Notes: generated by a model not told the origin, from the letters alone. Counted from the first letter of the stretch, positions 35,701 to 48,370 are shown. The stretch: DNA of 64,000 nucleotides from Phycomyces nitens (GCA_022702545.1 JAHRBC010000003.1:3286001-3350000), one strand, 5' to 3'. Numbers and translations: made by a program.

Positions 35701-38640
35701 TAACTTCAGGGGTACGCGAAGGGTTCACTTTCTGGACATAGACCTCGATGAACTTTTGGAGATTGTTGTGGTAAAGATAGAGAACGAGGTCATGGACAAA
35801 GCCATAGCGATCACAGACAATGATCAAGGGGAGCTGGTCACTAAGTTTTGCCTCCTACAAAACACAAACACAAATATAAATATAAATGAGACACGGCTTG
35901 TAGGTCATGATAAATACAAACCTTGAGGAAGTTCTTGACCTTCTCGGGGTCATAGTAGTTGCTCTCACGACAGATGCGCTCAGCCTCACGAACATTGCCT
36001 GTACGGCAAGCAGCCTGGATATACTTAAAGTGAACAAGAGGATCCTGACTAACATTGACAATGGATCCCAAGTAGTAGTATAAACCTACAAAAAATGTTA
36101 ACAAGGTCTTTTTTTTTGTAACAAACTCCCTTACCTTCGTTGCTCTTGAAGTTCTCAAAGAGTTCGATAAGGTTGTGTGGCTGCAACTGCTCAGAATACT
36201 TGATTGCGACCTGAACCACGATTTGGAGGTTCTGACGGAGGTTGTTGGTCAACATTTCCTTGAGACAATCAAGAGTCTGATCAACCGATAGGGTGCCAAA
36301 GTAAGATACAAGCCATTCGGCATTGATCAAGTGGGTATGGGGAATGATACGCTTGATATCATGGGCATCGGTATAATGCTCGAGAGCCTGTTTTATAGAA
36401 TACATTGAGTCCTTGCACATATATCTTTATAAATATCCATTCCATACCTTTTGGTAGAGACCAGCTTTCTCGCAGAGGGAGCCCACAACAACACGGTCGT
36501 AATGAGTCAACATACCAGCACTCAGAATAGCATCAGCTACTTGAGGAGCATGCATAAGGTTCATTTCGAGCACACGGGTCTGAAGAGCAGCGTCTTCGGG
36601 GCGGTTGTTCTTGAGATAATCAAGCAAGAAAGAGGTTGCTTGCTGGATCATGTTCTGGGACAAGAATACATCGACAACCTTGTCAGGCTCAATAAGAGCA
36701 CCCTGCTCATCGTTCACCAAAGCAGTTGCAAACTCGGCAGCCTTGTCTGGATCAGTGCGGGCAATGTTATAGAGCAAAGATCCATAGTCGGGAGTATATC
36801 CTACAGTCTTGGCATAGGCCAAGATCTTGTCGTATTGACGGTTCTCGGCAAAGCACATGACGACCTTGTTGGGCACATTGGCGCGCAAGTATACAGACAA
36901 GGCCAGGATAGAATCGTACTGCTTTACATAGTCACCCAATTCCTCGCTGCACTCCAGTTTATCTTCCTTTAACCATTTCTCGAGCAAAGGCTTACGGTTC
37001 TGCTGGAGAATTGGCTTGGCCAAAGCCAAAGATTCGAATTTGTTCAGCCCTCCCTTTTCGAGAAGGATTCCAAAGTACTGAAGAATGGGAGACAGCTGGT
37101 TGGGAGTAGCAGCCAAGTTACGGAAACGATCAATGGTCTGCACAGTACGGAGGATACCCTAGAATATATCGATATTCACAGATATAAACATGTATTCTAT
37201 CAGCTTTTTTTTTGCACTTTATAGTCCATAAACACTCCTATCCTTACCCGAGGAGAGTTTGCGGCTACTTTTGCAGCTTCTCCATAGGCTCCCGAAGAGA
37301 AGAGCTGGTTGAAACGCTGTTCGTACAAGTTGTCTGCACCAGGAAGACCACCACGAGAAGCCAACTTGATAGCAAGCTCGGTGTTGTTGAGTGTGTTGAT
37401 GACATAGGGAATGATGGTGTTCTCGTCCACGGATACTGAGAGAACTTGACCCTTTTTGTTTACACCAATGATTCCAGAAGTGGCCTCATGTTCAACAGTG
37501 ACAAAGATGGTCTCTCCACTGATACGGTTCATGTAGATGCATGCACCGGTCTCAAGGTCGTAGAGATGGATAAAGCCCATCTTGGTTACCAAGTAAATAA
37601 TACCATATTTCTGGCTAATTTGCATAGCCACAGGAAAATCTGAGGCAGCCTCGGGAGGGAAAAAGACCTCGACAGCCTTCTTTTGAAAGGGAGGGTTGCC
37701 TTCAGGATGATCTACTTCGATAATTTGGAGCTACTCAACTATAGGTTAGCATATTCACCACCTCATAATAATATCCAATTCTTCTTGGGTATAAAGACTT
37801 GCCTTGGCAGTGCCGTTTGCAGAGCGGACTGCAAAGGAGAATAGCTTGGTAGGATGTGGGGAGTCTTCGAGCTTAATCTCAGCAAACGCAGCAGCATGGC
37901 CCTCGATGGGCTGACTGACGCCACGCTCCTTGGAATAGAGCTGCATGGATCCGACAACACGGCCTTGTTGAGCAGAAATACCGACCAGCACGAGCCACTT
38001 TTGGTCGGCCGAGGTACGGTAGTTGATTATCTGGCAGCCAGCAAGATTGGCATGGCGCTCAAACATCTTTACGGGTGGACTGTCACCTTCGATAGACCAA
38101 TGGTACACTACACTAGTGGTGACAAGACCCAGAGTCTTGAGGTCAATCCACTTCCAAAATACAACATCCTCGTGCATTAAATGAGACTTGAGCTTGGACT
38201 TCATCTCAAGATTAAACACTTGGAGCTGTCTCTGGGCTATTTAAAACAATGCAATATAAATATAATTATATATTAGTTACGCGGTTGGGCATAATAATGA
38301 ATATAATAATTTATATTACCTTTAAGAGCCATCACCTTTGTGGTAGGATGCATAATCACCGAGTCAGCAGTGATGGGGCGTCTCATCATGGAGTTGTTGT
38401 CAGAAAGGTCGATAATCACGACCTGGTTGGCATCATTCACCACTTCGCGTACACAGATAAAGCGTTCAGACTCCATGGTGAGAGTGTTGAAGCCAATGCT
38501 CGCGGCATTAACACCAAGGTTTTGCAACTATTACGGAAAAAGATGTATGAGCTGGTGAATAACACACGGTATAATAGATTAATAGGCTTGAGTTTTACTT
38601 GTGCATGTTCCTGGAACTTGATGGGTAGTATGTCGTTCAT
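32756..38640 (-). CDS. CHC1: Clathrin heavy chain
   Basis: It forms triskelia that coat vesicles at the plasma membrane and trans-Golgi/endosome. About 13 exons and 1,650-1,700 residues, the usual size. Exon 1 is only 14 codons ([14 protein letters not shown], 38640-38599). The N-terminal propeller follows ([46 protein letters not shown]), then the linker and the repeating helical zigzag of the legs (CHCR repeats; for example [46 protein letters not shown]). The trimerisation region is near [17 protein letters not shown], and the C-terminus is Gly/Met/Pro-rich ([14 protein letters not shown]) ending QGQSFGF. Start, frame and splice sites are consistent throughout. Long antisense open frames over the exons reflect codon bias, not genes. 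Confidence 0.97.
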
Positions 38641-39023
38641 CTTTCACAAGGAGTGTTCGGCACCAGAATAGTAAGGTCCGTCGCTGAGAAGGAATAAAGT
38701 GAGGACGTGAAAGAAAAAAGATAAAGAGAAGGAAAAAAAGAGGTCGTGCTTTTTCGTTGGTGAACCCAAGAAGAAGTACCGAAAATATTGTCTATTTTAA
38801 GGTGGTAAGCAACTTTGCAGGGCCAGGCGCCAGTCTGTGTTGAACGTATGAAGACAAGCCAAAAAATAAATGGCCCTCCCGCCGGGAAAGCCAATCAGGA
38901 CTCACACGCTACGTCATTGGATAGGACGCACCCAAAGCGGAAAGTCAATTAAATTTTCAGCTTTGTTTGACTGTTTTTGGCGGCTTGTCTTTTTTTGCAC
39001 ATCTCTTTTATTACCTTTATAAA

Positions 39024-39386
39024 ATGGCCAGAAGTTTACGATCCCACACCAAGAAGCGCTACAGAGGTTAGATTGAAGCAGGATCAGAGAGTGAGAGCAA
39101 TTTGCAGAGTACTGATGAGAATGGATCTATAGCTATCAAGCGTGAACATGTCTTTAAGCCCGTCGAGGATTTGAGATTGCAGAGATTGTCGGAAGCACAG
39201 GCTGAAGCTGCCAAGAAACCCAACCACGGAACTACTCAGGAAGAGCATGAGGCTATCAAGGCTGAAGAAGAGGTAGCCATGGTCGAGGATCCCAAAAAGG
39301 TATCAACCAGTGGTACTCGTAGTGGAAAGCAGGCACGGAAGCTCAGAGAGAAGAAGAGAAAGAGCAAGTCTTCTACCAAGTGGTGA
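39024..39386 (+). CDS. LLPH-like small basic nucleolar protein
   Basis: Two exons (39024-39066 and 39133-39386) give 98 residues. In the unspliced sequence the frame hits TAG right after MARSLRSHTKKRYRG. Removing a 66-nt intron (donor GTTAGA, acceptor CTATAG) joins KKRYRA to IKREHVFKPVEDLRLQRLSE. The result matches the fungal/animal LLP (learning-associated protein) family pattern: a start like MAKSLRSKxKRxxR, an IKRE segment and a Lys/Arg-rich C-terminus (ARKLREKKRKSKSSTKW). Members are nucleolar and linked to large-subunit ribosome biogenesis. The donor GTTAGA is non-canonical at position 3, so the intron rests mainly on frame and homology. The gene is divergent from clathrin heavy chain, with 383 bp between the start codons. 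Confidence 0.8.
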
Positions 39387-39618
39387 TCGAACCAAACCTT
39401 TTTTGTCTTCCATACTTTTCAAATGAATTCATTCCATGTCCTCCTCCTCATTTAACGCACATTTTGTCTTCTTCCTCTGCAAAAATAATAATAATGAATG
39501 TTTATATAAAATATACATGTATAAAACCAATTGTGATTATGCTGTGTGGGTATCTAGTGGACATCTATATATCAGGGGTCTAATGAAGGAAACAATGAGA
39601 TTATTAGGTACAAATACA

Positions 39619-39655
<37 letters not shown>

Positions 39656-39792
39656 ATTGATGGCGTAGATATAATGCAATGGATAAAATTCGCTGTCCTC
39701 CATTCTGCTGGAGCACGTCACAAGCATTTGTATGAATGTATATATTGATATCTGTGTGTGTGTGTGACATCCTTGACCCTTAACAATCCATC
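39387..39792. other. Intergenic with (TA)n microsatellite
   Basis: It contains a long (AT)n tract at about 39617-39643 and a (TG)n tract near 39755. No gene. Confidence 0.6.
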
Positions 39793-40526
39793 ATGACAGT
39801 GACACTTCTCTCATCTCCTCCCGATCTCAGCGATCTCGTCGTCCGTCGTACCGAAAAGAAGATTGGATTGCTTGTTTCGCCTCCTTTGGCTGGAATGACC
39901 AGACCGATCAAGGGCGAAATGTTTGTCTGTGAAAGGTAAAAGGAAAAAAAAAAAACACTTTCAATCCACATGTGCATGTACATTTAGACATTTCTGCATT
40001 AGTCAATTGTATTTTTACTCTGAGGAACAACACTCTGGTATTTCTGTTGAGTACCCTGATATAATCATCCATGCCATCTCGCGTCGGGACGGTCTGCCCT
40101 CTATCTACTGTCAACTTGATTCTGGCCTGTTTTTCCCTAACCAGGATTTGCCAGAAGACGAGCAGGAACTCGAAGAGACAGTGACCGAACTCAAGTTTAT
40201 CCCTGAAGACAGCGAATCCTGTGAGTAATAAGGATAATATTGTATCTTGCGAATCGATTACTTAGTACATGATTTGCTTAGTGGAGAACATTTATGAGGC
40301 CATGTCTTACTGCGCCGGTCTTCATCCTGATAAAGAATTCATGGATGGGGAGGAGGAAGAGGATGATGATGAGTTCTTCTATGCTCAGCCTAGTGATGAA
40401 GCTGAATTGAATGAGGTTCAACAAGCAGCCTTGCGTCACTTGGAATCTGTCTTTGAGTCCATGCCTAATCATACACAACAGAACGGTGGCAAAGAAGGCC
40501 AGTTTGATAACCCAATGGAAGAGTAA
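39793..40526 (+). CDS. pICln / methylosome subunit (CLNS1A-like)
   Basis: Three exons (39793-39935, 40003-40220 and 40282-40526) give 201 residues. pICln binds Sm proteins and the PRMT5 methylosome and chaperones snRNP assembly in the cytosol. The PH-like fold is visible: GEMFVCESQLYFYSEEQHSG, then ISVEYPDIIIHAISRRDGLPSIYCQL. It is followed by the characteristic acidic loop (LPEDEQELEETVTELKFIPED), the helix ENIYEAMSYCAGLHPD and a second acidic stretch (DGEEEEDDDEFFYA). The exon 2 acceptor at 40002 was chosen because it gives the conserved SQLYFYSEEQHSG; alternatives break the frame. Length is close to the family's usual size. Confidence 0.9.
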
Positions 40527-42961
40527 AATTTGATCTTTGTGAAATTGCTATACAAAAATACGATGATCACAAACACAACCAAAACATATTAACAGTAATG
40601 AGATCATTTTTGCCAGGATATCACCAAATCGTGTTTCATTTTATTGGGCCAAGTGTGTGTGCGGGATTAGGGTAATTGAAATTGAGCAAGATATGGGATG
40701 TCTATATAAAGTCTGCTTTACACTCTAGAGAAGTGCAACTTTAATTAAAGGTTCAATATCTGGACAATAGGGGATAAAGTATTGACTTTTAAGAGAGACT
40801 ACAAGTGGAATTACAGTTTATTAAGAGGAATATGCGTGTTGTATCCCCCTTTTTTTTTCTGGATCAGATTTATACAATCATGGCCAAAGTATGATACTCG
40901 ATAATGATATCAGATTTCTGTAAATTAACCAAAAATGTTCAAATGTTGAGTATTTATTAAATTGCTGGAATTTATGATTTCGGTATTTCTTAATAGATAG
41001 TATTAGAGTACTTGTTCCAAGCATAGCCAAATTCCCACTTGATACTTGGAACATATACTTGTACTCTTTGGTGAGAACATTTTGGATTATATATGCTTTT
41101 GTCATCATCTTTCAACGTGAGACTCGGGTCAATCCCGAGACTCTTTTTAAAAAAAAAATACATATATAAATATATTGTTGGGCTTTTATCTGTATAATAC
41201 AGGTATGTTTTTTACTAATAATTAATAAATTAAATTTAATAAAAAGTATATAGCTTTTCAAGGTTAATAGAACTAGCTTTTTTTAATCTAGCCATCTGCA
41301 ACTCCTTTATATCCACTCATTAGCATTTATTTATATTAATATTGATATTAATATTAAAAAAGGAAGCCAGATGGATATGTCTTGGCAACGACTATTGTTT
41401 GTTATCACATACAGAAACCCCTGAATTTTATTAACAGTGTACCTTTAATCTCAAGACTCTAAAGTTTAAAAAAATGTATATGTTTAGAACCAAAAATAGT
41501 ATAGTTTTAATATCTTATTCATATATACATATTCCTTTTTCTTAATAAAAAATCCTCAGACCAAGAGTCTCAATATTAGAATCCTTGTGTGCTCTTTTAT
41601 AGTTTTGAAGTGTATAGAATATTATCAGATAAAGATGAATAAATATCTTACTAGAGTTTGATAAGAAAGTTTTAAAGAAAAGCACGTATTCTGGGTCCTA
41701 ATATGTGTTTAAATATATTCGTCGGCGACGAATATTATGTGACGCCGACGTGCATTTTATAATATTTTCGCAAGATGGAATAATTAGCCATATATATGCG
41801 ATGCTTTGTACAAATTGTAGATCAACAAATAGACTCAATATTTAGACTTTTTATTTTATATATATTATATAAACACAAATGTCTCTAATAAGGACTGTAT
41901 TCATAATGGCCATAAATTATAAACTGTTAAACACCGTCAAATAATCTAAGATTAGAACTTGTATTGAAATAACCTAGTCTCTTGGCAAATATAAAATAGT
42001 CTGTCTTGCTTAAAATGATTACTTTTGTGATGATTGGTTCCTCATAAAACATGTAGAATGTACTAAATACAGACCATTAAAAGACAGGATATTAGAAAAT
42101 ATATGAAATTTCATGATATGTAATTATGTTTAACATTATATTCATTTAATCTTTACTGCAAATGTAAAATTATCTGTGGCCTGCTAGACCAACTGGTTTA
42201 CAAAGAATAAATAGCAGTAGAGATGGTCTATTGATCTAAAAAAAAAAAAAGACATGCGGTCATCAAAATATATCCACATCTGTGTAATTTGGCTGTAATA
42301 CAACCTCTGAGATTTTGATCTTGGTGATCCGTCGATCATTTTAAGAGGTCAAGAATCTATGATTTCGGTCAGGAACATGTCTATTCACATATATATATAT
42401 AGTGGGCTATGTGTACTTTATCGCACGAGCTTATATTTTTATTGTCCTTGTTTGGAGATATTGCATGCATTTGTAAATGTATACAAAATCATATACTCTA
42501 ATAAAAACAAGTCAATATAACGCCCTTTCGATCTAGACTTTTTAAATAAAATATTTATATATCTATATTCCTGCTATTCTTTATCAGTCATTAGAAATGT
42601 CAATGGTTCCTTATTTGTTTGTTATATTTCAGGCACAAGACATAGTACCTGACCAAACGCAATTGATACTTGTATTCAGTTAAGAGGCCGTTCTGATGAC
42701 GCCTTGGCATTTTATAGTATAGCTATATAGTATAGTCTAACTATTTCGTATCACTAAAAAAAAAGAAAAAGAAAACACCGTTTCCATAGCAGTTCCGTAG
42801 TTGACCAAACGTGGTTTTACAATGACGAGTGATCGTCTTGCTAAATTGAAACCAATTGTAGTACAAGGCTAAAATATAATCAATGGTTCTCATATTTCTA
42901 TATCATCTCCAGATCTCATTCTCTCTTTTCTTCTTTATCATTTATTTCGAGACAATATATC
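40527..42961. other. 2.4-kb gene-free AT-rich region
   Basis: No supported gene. It holds a CTCGGG/CCCGAG hairpin followed by T5A10 at 41126-41158 and a GC-rich dual hairpin at 41715-41750 (separate entry). The remainder is AT-rich and includes the promoter side of the glycosyltransferase gene. Confidence 0.5.
41715..41750. repeat. Overlapping palindrome and stem-loop, GC-rich, in AT-rich DNA
   Basis: Positions 41715-41724 and 41726-41735 form a perfect 10-bp palindrome around one central G. Positions 41720-41727 (CGTCGGCG) are also perfectly complementary to 41743-41750 (CGCCGACG). The two pairings share bases and exclude each other. Confidence 0.7.
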
Positions 42962-44942
42962 ATGTCTTCTTTGCTAAGCCAGGACCGTATATCAAGCCCA
43001 AAGATAGACGGTTTGGATTTCCATGTCAAACATATACCTATCAAGCGATATGTATTTGTTATAATCATAGCAGGAGCGTTATTTATAATGTTTATGCTCA
43101 TATACCCATGTAAGCACTCTATTCAAATAATAAATGGTCTATTTTACTGATAAGCACCCAATCTTATAGTTCACCGATTTCCTACTAGCATAAATTCCCA
43201 GAGCACATCCCTAGCATTTGAAGACTGGAGCAAACGAAATACACAGTGTGGATTTCCAGGGCAGATACCGATACCCGAAAGCGAAGACGGCTCATACACT
43301 CCTCCTCCTCCAGATGCTACTCTATATTCTGCCCTAAAGTATGTTTCACACGAAGACCAACTGGCGTTTTGTTCTTTGGTGAATTCCCAAAAGGGGCTTG
43401 TAGACGCCAAACTGGAGGATTCAGGCAATGATCGTTGTGGGATCTGGAAGACTAGATATACAGCACTCCACGAAAAGAGACTTGAGCAACTCGAAAGGCT
43501 CAAGGCTGGTGATTTTGAAAGTTTTCGCCATGAAGAAAATCCTCGATACGTTGGTTATACTTGTCAAGTAGACAAGAAGAATCCAAGACGTGGGTGTGGA
43601 GGTTTGGCAGACCGGATGAGTGGTAAGGCGTAAAACAATCGTTACTTGTAAGCTCTCGTTTGTACAGAATCTCAACCCTTTGGAATTTTCTATAGGCATG
43701 GTATCCACATTCTTTTACGCTCTGCTCACTGATCGCGCTTATTTGGCGTACTGGGATCCTACCAACCCGGTTCCCCTGGAGGATCTGTTCGAAAAGCCAT
43801 CAATAGATTGGAGTTATGACCCAAACCAACTCAAAGAATTATTCACAAGGGACAATCCATTACTGAGCTTTGGCGAGGTGGACATTCTAAACTATAACTG
43901 GAAAAGTGTTGGTAATACTTTATTTCCCAATGGACCTAGCCAAAATTTCCACCAGCTCTGGAACACTTCGGTACAATGACACTACTTTACATGTAACATT
44001 AAACTAAACTGTATAAATTGACATAGTTTGTCTCCATGAAATCCAACAGAGCCTACATTATCCGCACCTTTCAAAAGTCTTCGATTTACCCTGAATGGCT
44101 CGCAAAAGTTGGGCTTACCAAGGAGAACGCCTTTAGATGTATGACTGATTATCTTTTCCGCCCAACCATTGGATCAAGAAGGTTTATCAAAGCCTACAGG
44201 AATCTATTTGACATGCAAAGTGTCTTGAGCATTGGGTTACAGGTATATATGGATAAAGATATGTTATTTTCAATAGGCCATTAAACCATCTTTATCTTTT
44301 CAGATTCGTACAGATGACAGAGCATTGGCAAACCCAGAAAGCGACGAAAATACTCTGGAACAATGGGACTATTTCTTCAAATGTGCAAATGACTTAAGGG
44401 ATGCCAAGAAACAAGATCACCATAAAACAGTAGTCTATTTCCTTATTACTGATTCCATTAGTTTGCGCGAGCAGTTCATTTCAATGAATCACAACAAGAC
44501 ATTGGCTAAAGAGGTTCTGGGAGACGGCTATGAATACACGTCTCTTGTCACTACAGGGCTTCCAATAGAGCACATGGAACCTACGGTTGTTATTCCAAAA
44601 TTCTCAGCTGATGCCAAAACAAAGCTTCGTAAGGCCAGAGGACATATGCTAGCCGGTGTGAATAGTGCTGTTATTGAGAACTGGCTACTGAGTGCTACAA
44701 ACTATCGTCTCATCAGTCGAAAGGGGTATGGGAAAATGGCAGCGTTCCACGCCAAAGAGGCCCGAACGACAATCAATCTTCCAGAGGTATGTAGTAAATA
44801 AGAATCTTATTTGTGCACATATTAATTATGTTTTGGTTATTTAACTTGAAAGATCGAAAGAAAAAATGTTACTGTGGATTGCTCTAACCCGCATTCGTTT
44901 ATTACATTTGATACTTTGAGTACATGGTGGAGCCTTGGTTAA
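42962..44942 (+). CDS. Type II membrane glycosyltransferase, FUT/GT37-like (fucosyltransferase-like)
   Basis: About six exons and 550 residues. Start MSSLLSQDRIS at 42962, cytoplasmic tail of about 28 residues, one membrane anchor (YVFVIIIAGALFIMFMLIYP), then a lumenal stem and catalytic domain: Golgi type II topology. The segment CGGLADRMSGMVSTFFYALL followed by TDRAYL, and then LEDLFEKPSIDW, closely resembles plant xyloglucan fucosyltransferases (GLGNRILSLASAFLYALLTNR and DLFCEPF). Later VLSIGLQIRTDD matches the GxQIR motif for nucleotide-sugar binding, and GVNSAVIENWLLSATNYRL is a typical C-terminal region. Fucose occurs in Mucoromycota cell-wall polymers, which gives a plausible substrate; donor and acceptor are inferred. 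Key motifs look intact. Confidence 0.8.
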
Positions 44943-45819
44943 AATTGGTCTCTGATAAAGAGTTATTAAGTTTATATAGAATCTTTTTTTTTGTTTTATT
45001 TAATTTTGTTTTATTTAATTTTTGTATTTTGTTTTCTTTGCACTGTAAATTACTTCCTTCTCAACTGTTATTATCAAAGAAAGAAAGAAAAGAGAACATA
45101 AAAATATATATTTTTTTCTTATCCTATGTTCTATATGATATGACTATATCTATTATGGAAGGTAATGAGTTAATTCCATAGGCGAGACTTAAAAAAAAAC
45201 ATAGGTATACATCATAATGTTACACTTAATTGGCTTTCGATCTAAAATATCCAAATGGCGCCGACCTACAGGAACACTACAGGATATTTGCAAGTAATTT
45301 GCACTAACACCTTTTGTCAAAAAAGATGTCGTACTTGAAACAAAAAGGTGTCACCCCTACTCACTATTTGGGATCACTACTGATCACTCTATTTCTACCC
45401 TCCTTCGCCCTCGCCATTGCCTGCAAAACCATATCTCGTCTCTGCTCAGAGCTGGAATTCGCTTACACCGACTATTTTTATTCTAAGCAGAAAACCAATG
45501 GTAAAAACATCTACAACTTGCAAAGCTCCAAGACGAACAATGTAGTTTATTCTGTCTACAATACCGAAAATTATAATAAAGTTGAACCCTACGGCCTCGT
45601 GCAAACAAAAAAAAAGATGTCGCATTGCAAGAGACGGATCTTTTTAGCAAATTATTTTTACAATAAGTTTCTCATTTTATTTTGAAGGTGGACAAGAAAA
45701 TGCTGTTAATTAAAATGGAAACAATCCAATGAACATTATGGAAGACAAAACCCCATTTAAGTTGAAAGAGTTAATATCGTACAGCATGTACATAGTTACC
45801 AGAAATAAACTAACAGACA
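44943..45819. other. Intergenic; start of a transposon-rich segment
   Basis: T-rich low-complexity sequence near 44985-45120, then an isolated 123-codon frame at 45314 with no recognisable domain, probably part of the mobile-element debris that follows. Confidence 0.4.
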
Positions 45820-46680
45820 GACAAGCACATAGTTGAAAGGAAATCGCATCAGTGATGAGATCAAAGCTAGTGCTGTTTACTTGGTGGATATTTGTCCCAA
45901 GAATAATGCCGAGGCAGTTGATTTGCAGCTAAAATTGGATTCAAGAACTTTGCAAAGATGGTAAAAAGGCTAGAAATAAGATCCAAATTCTCTTTTCAAG
46001 ACTATCAGCCGACCTAGAATCATTGAATATTAAGGAGAGCTAGCAGAGGTAATGAAGAGTCTAGTAGCTGATTTTTCTTTCAACAACCCACTGCTATAAT
46101 CGGTCAATTGATGAGCAAGTTGACTAAAGGCTTTGATAATATATATATCTCGAAAAGAACTCTGTATAAGTATAGGCCGACCTATGGACTTTTACTCTGA
46201 AAATGGTTCAGCTAGACTCAATAGAGCAAATCACCCCAGAAATAATTCAAGAAGGAAAAGAACAAGTGGAGGAAAGCATCAAACAAAAGGCCCATTTACA
46301 GATCACTCTATAAACTTCGTCAATGATGCTATTGATGAGATGGACAAGTTGCCCGATTTGAAAGGATAATATTTGATCATAGATAATGCTCCTATACACC
46401 CATCTTTGAACGACTACTCACGGACAGTATGCCAAATACAACACTGTCCGCGAGATTGGCATCCACCTTCACCGCAGTTGCTTCGATAGCACTGGATATG
46501 CCTGCATCGAAAGACCCCCTATGCCCACAACACATCCCTTCCCCTTGTCCTACAAGGTTCCCATCTCAGACTCCACTCACTTCCTGGCTACATGGATACG
46601 TATGGACTCTCACTGTACCCATTGTTGTGAGCCCCGAGTTATCAACTGCATTGACAAAGCAAGATTGACTCCTAGACAGT
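45820..46680 (+). pseudogene. Broken IS630/Tc1-type DDE transposase (family A)
   Basis: Three blocks lie in order on the plus strand. The first is a helix-turn-helix-like piece (ISDEIKASAVYLVDI... to DSRTLQRW, about 45848-45961). The second is ISKRTLYKYRPTYG (about 46144). The third is HSINFVNDAIDEMDKLPDLKG, a TAA stop (46367-46369), then YLIIDNAPIHPSLND. The motif IIDNAPIH is the second catalytic Asp region of this superfamily. Frameshifts and at least one in-frame stop separate the blocks, so it is dead. It differs from the remnant at 47.7 kb in motif wording. Confidence 0.7.
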
Positions 46681-47689
46681 AATACCCAATAAGAAACAAC
46701 TTCCTCATTAGGATATTACTAGGAGATGACTAGAAACTAAGCAATGACAAAGAAGATGTTATTAACAAGATATCTTGCTAAGAATCCTTGGTAAGAGAAT
46801 ATGAATAACATAATTATAAAAGTATAAATATCAAACATCTTTAGTCAAGAAACATTATCTTTCGTTTCCTTCAAAAGACTCTTTTAGGTTCTCATTGGCT
46901 TCTTCCCTTTGAGTCAATCCCATCTTATTTTACTATTGCCATACCATGGGGCGTGATATATAGGTCTAATCTATTTACTCTCGAGATTATTGCAAATGGT
47001 TCCCCTGCCACAAAACTGGTTACCTGAGGAACGCCTGTCCATGAACGTTTGCTGCTTACTCTGGGTTCTCCAAGTATTTACGGAAACTTACAAAGGTTAT
47101 CATGTCTCCCAGGTCTCTAAGAGCTACCTCGTAATGTATCCAACATAAACATACAGTGGGATAGATTCTAGGATGGCGCAACCTTGAAACCGCGAGTTTT
47201 TTTTTTAAAAAAAATACATACACCTATATTTGTTTTCTTTTCTACAGCCTTTACTTTTTATTCAATCTTAACCATCTCTTCAGTAAGTATTTTGATTGTA
47301 ATTATCAGGCAATAGAAAATCTCGGTTGGAGTCAGAGAGATGATTTCTGGTGCTTTTTTTAGGGGGGTGTAATATTGTTAACAATTTGTGAATGATATAA
47401 TGTAGCATGCTGTATCATATACAAAACAATGCAAAGGTACAAATATACCGTAACGACAGCTACACATAAACACAATGGGATTTCCAGAATATTTGGTGGA
47501 CAAAACTTGTGTGTTTTGCGCAGAGGTATAAGAAAGACTTGGGTTTCCATTTTTGATATATTGACCAATATGATGGGTATACATTTGGAAAGGTACGTTT
47601 GCAAGGATACTAAAGTGCTGTTATCAAGACTTTTAATATGAAGTCTTTCATAGCAGTATAAAAGCCATGACTTATTGAGTACCAATGCA
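46681..47689. other. Intergenic between the two transposase remnants
   Basis: About 1 kb with a T10A8 block at 47197-47214. No gene supported; it may include terminal parts of the flanking elements. Confidence 0.4.
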
Positions 47690-48200
47690 AAAACAGCCTT
47701 GCATTTTCCTAACATCCCAAAGAGGTAAATCAACGCTGGGACCAAGTCATCTGGACTGATGAATCAATATTCATGCTGTTTCCAATGGGCAAGAATGTAT
47801 AAGTCTGACTTATTTAATCAGAAAAGTATAGCATGGGCTGTGTATGTCCTATAATTCAAGGTGGAGGAAGATATATCATGATTTTGATATGTATCTGGTC
47901 CGGTGGTGGTGAGCCAATGGAAATCAACAGCAGTAGCCTCGAACAATAGAGGTGTATGAGCATACTCCAAAACAGATTAATTACTTTCAAAAAATAACTT
48001 GTAGTATGAGCAAGATAACTCTTTTATCCTTCAACAAGACAATGCTTCATGTCAGCAATTAGATACACTCAAAAGGAACAAAATATTGCATTAAAAATAT
48101 TAATATTTCTATAATACTATATCTTTATGAATCAGAAGCTTCTGTTCTTTATTGTAGCAAGCTTTGATACTGTGTTAAAAGACAGGTCTTGATAAGCTCT
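47690..48200 (+). pseudogene. Decayed Tc1/mariner transposase (family B)
   Basis: WDQVIWTDESIFMLFPMGKNV (from about 47737) carries the first catalytic Asp block of Tc1/mariner (compare vvfsDEsrF). About 290 nt downstream, LQQDNASCQQ (about 48030-48059) matches the second block (fQQDNAPCH). Several stops and frameshifts interrupt it. The DLNPIEN block is not found, so the 3' end is lost or the element is truncated. It lies just downstream of the deoC 3' end, in opposite orientation. Confidence 0.75.
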
Positions 48201-48370
48201 TCTTTGAAAAAGTGATTTAAGGAATGACTCAAGATACAAATGAACCACATTATATATATAAATATTTTTATAGACTTGCAAGATTTAAAGGGCATCATAT
48301 TATCAAGAACAATGTATCATATACGTGTATTTGGTATTATGATATGAACAGTTTCTATATTCAACATTAT

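Noticed and set aside
41126..41158. Bacterial-type terminator (CTCGGG/CCCGAG stem plus T run)
   Set aside because: The T tract is only five bases and is followed by A10; in a fungal nuclear genome a rho-independent terminator is not expected.
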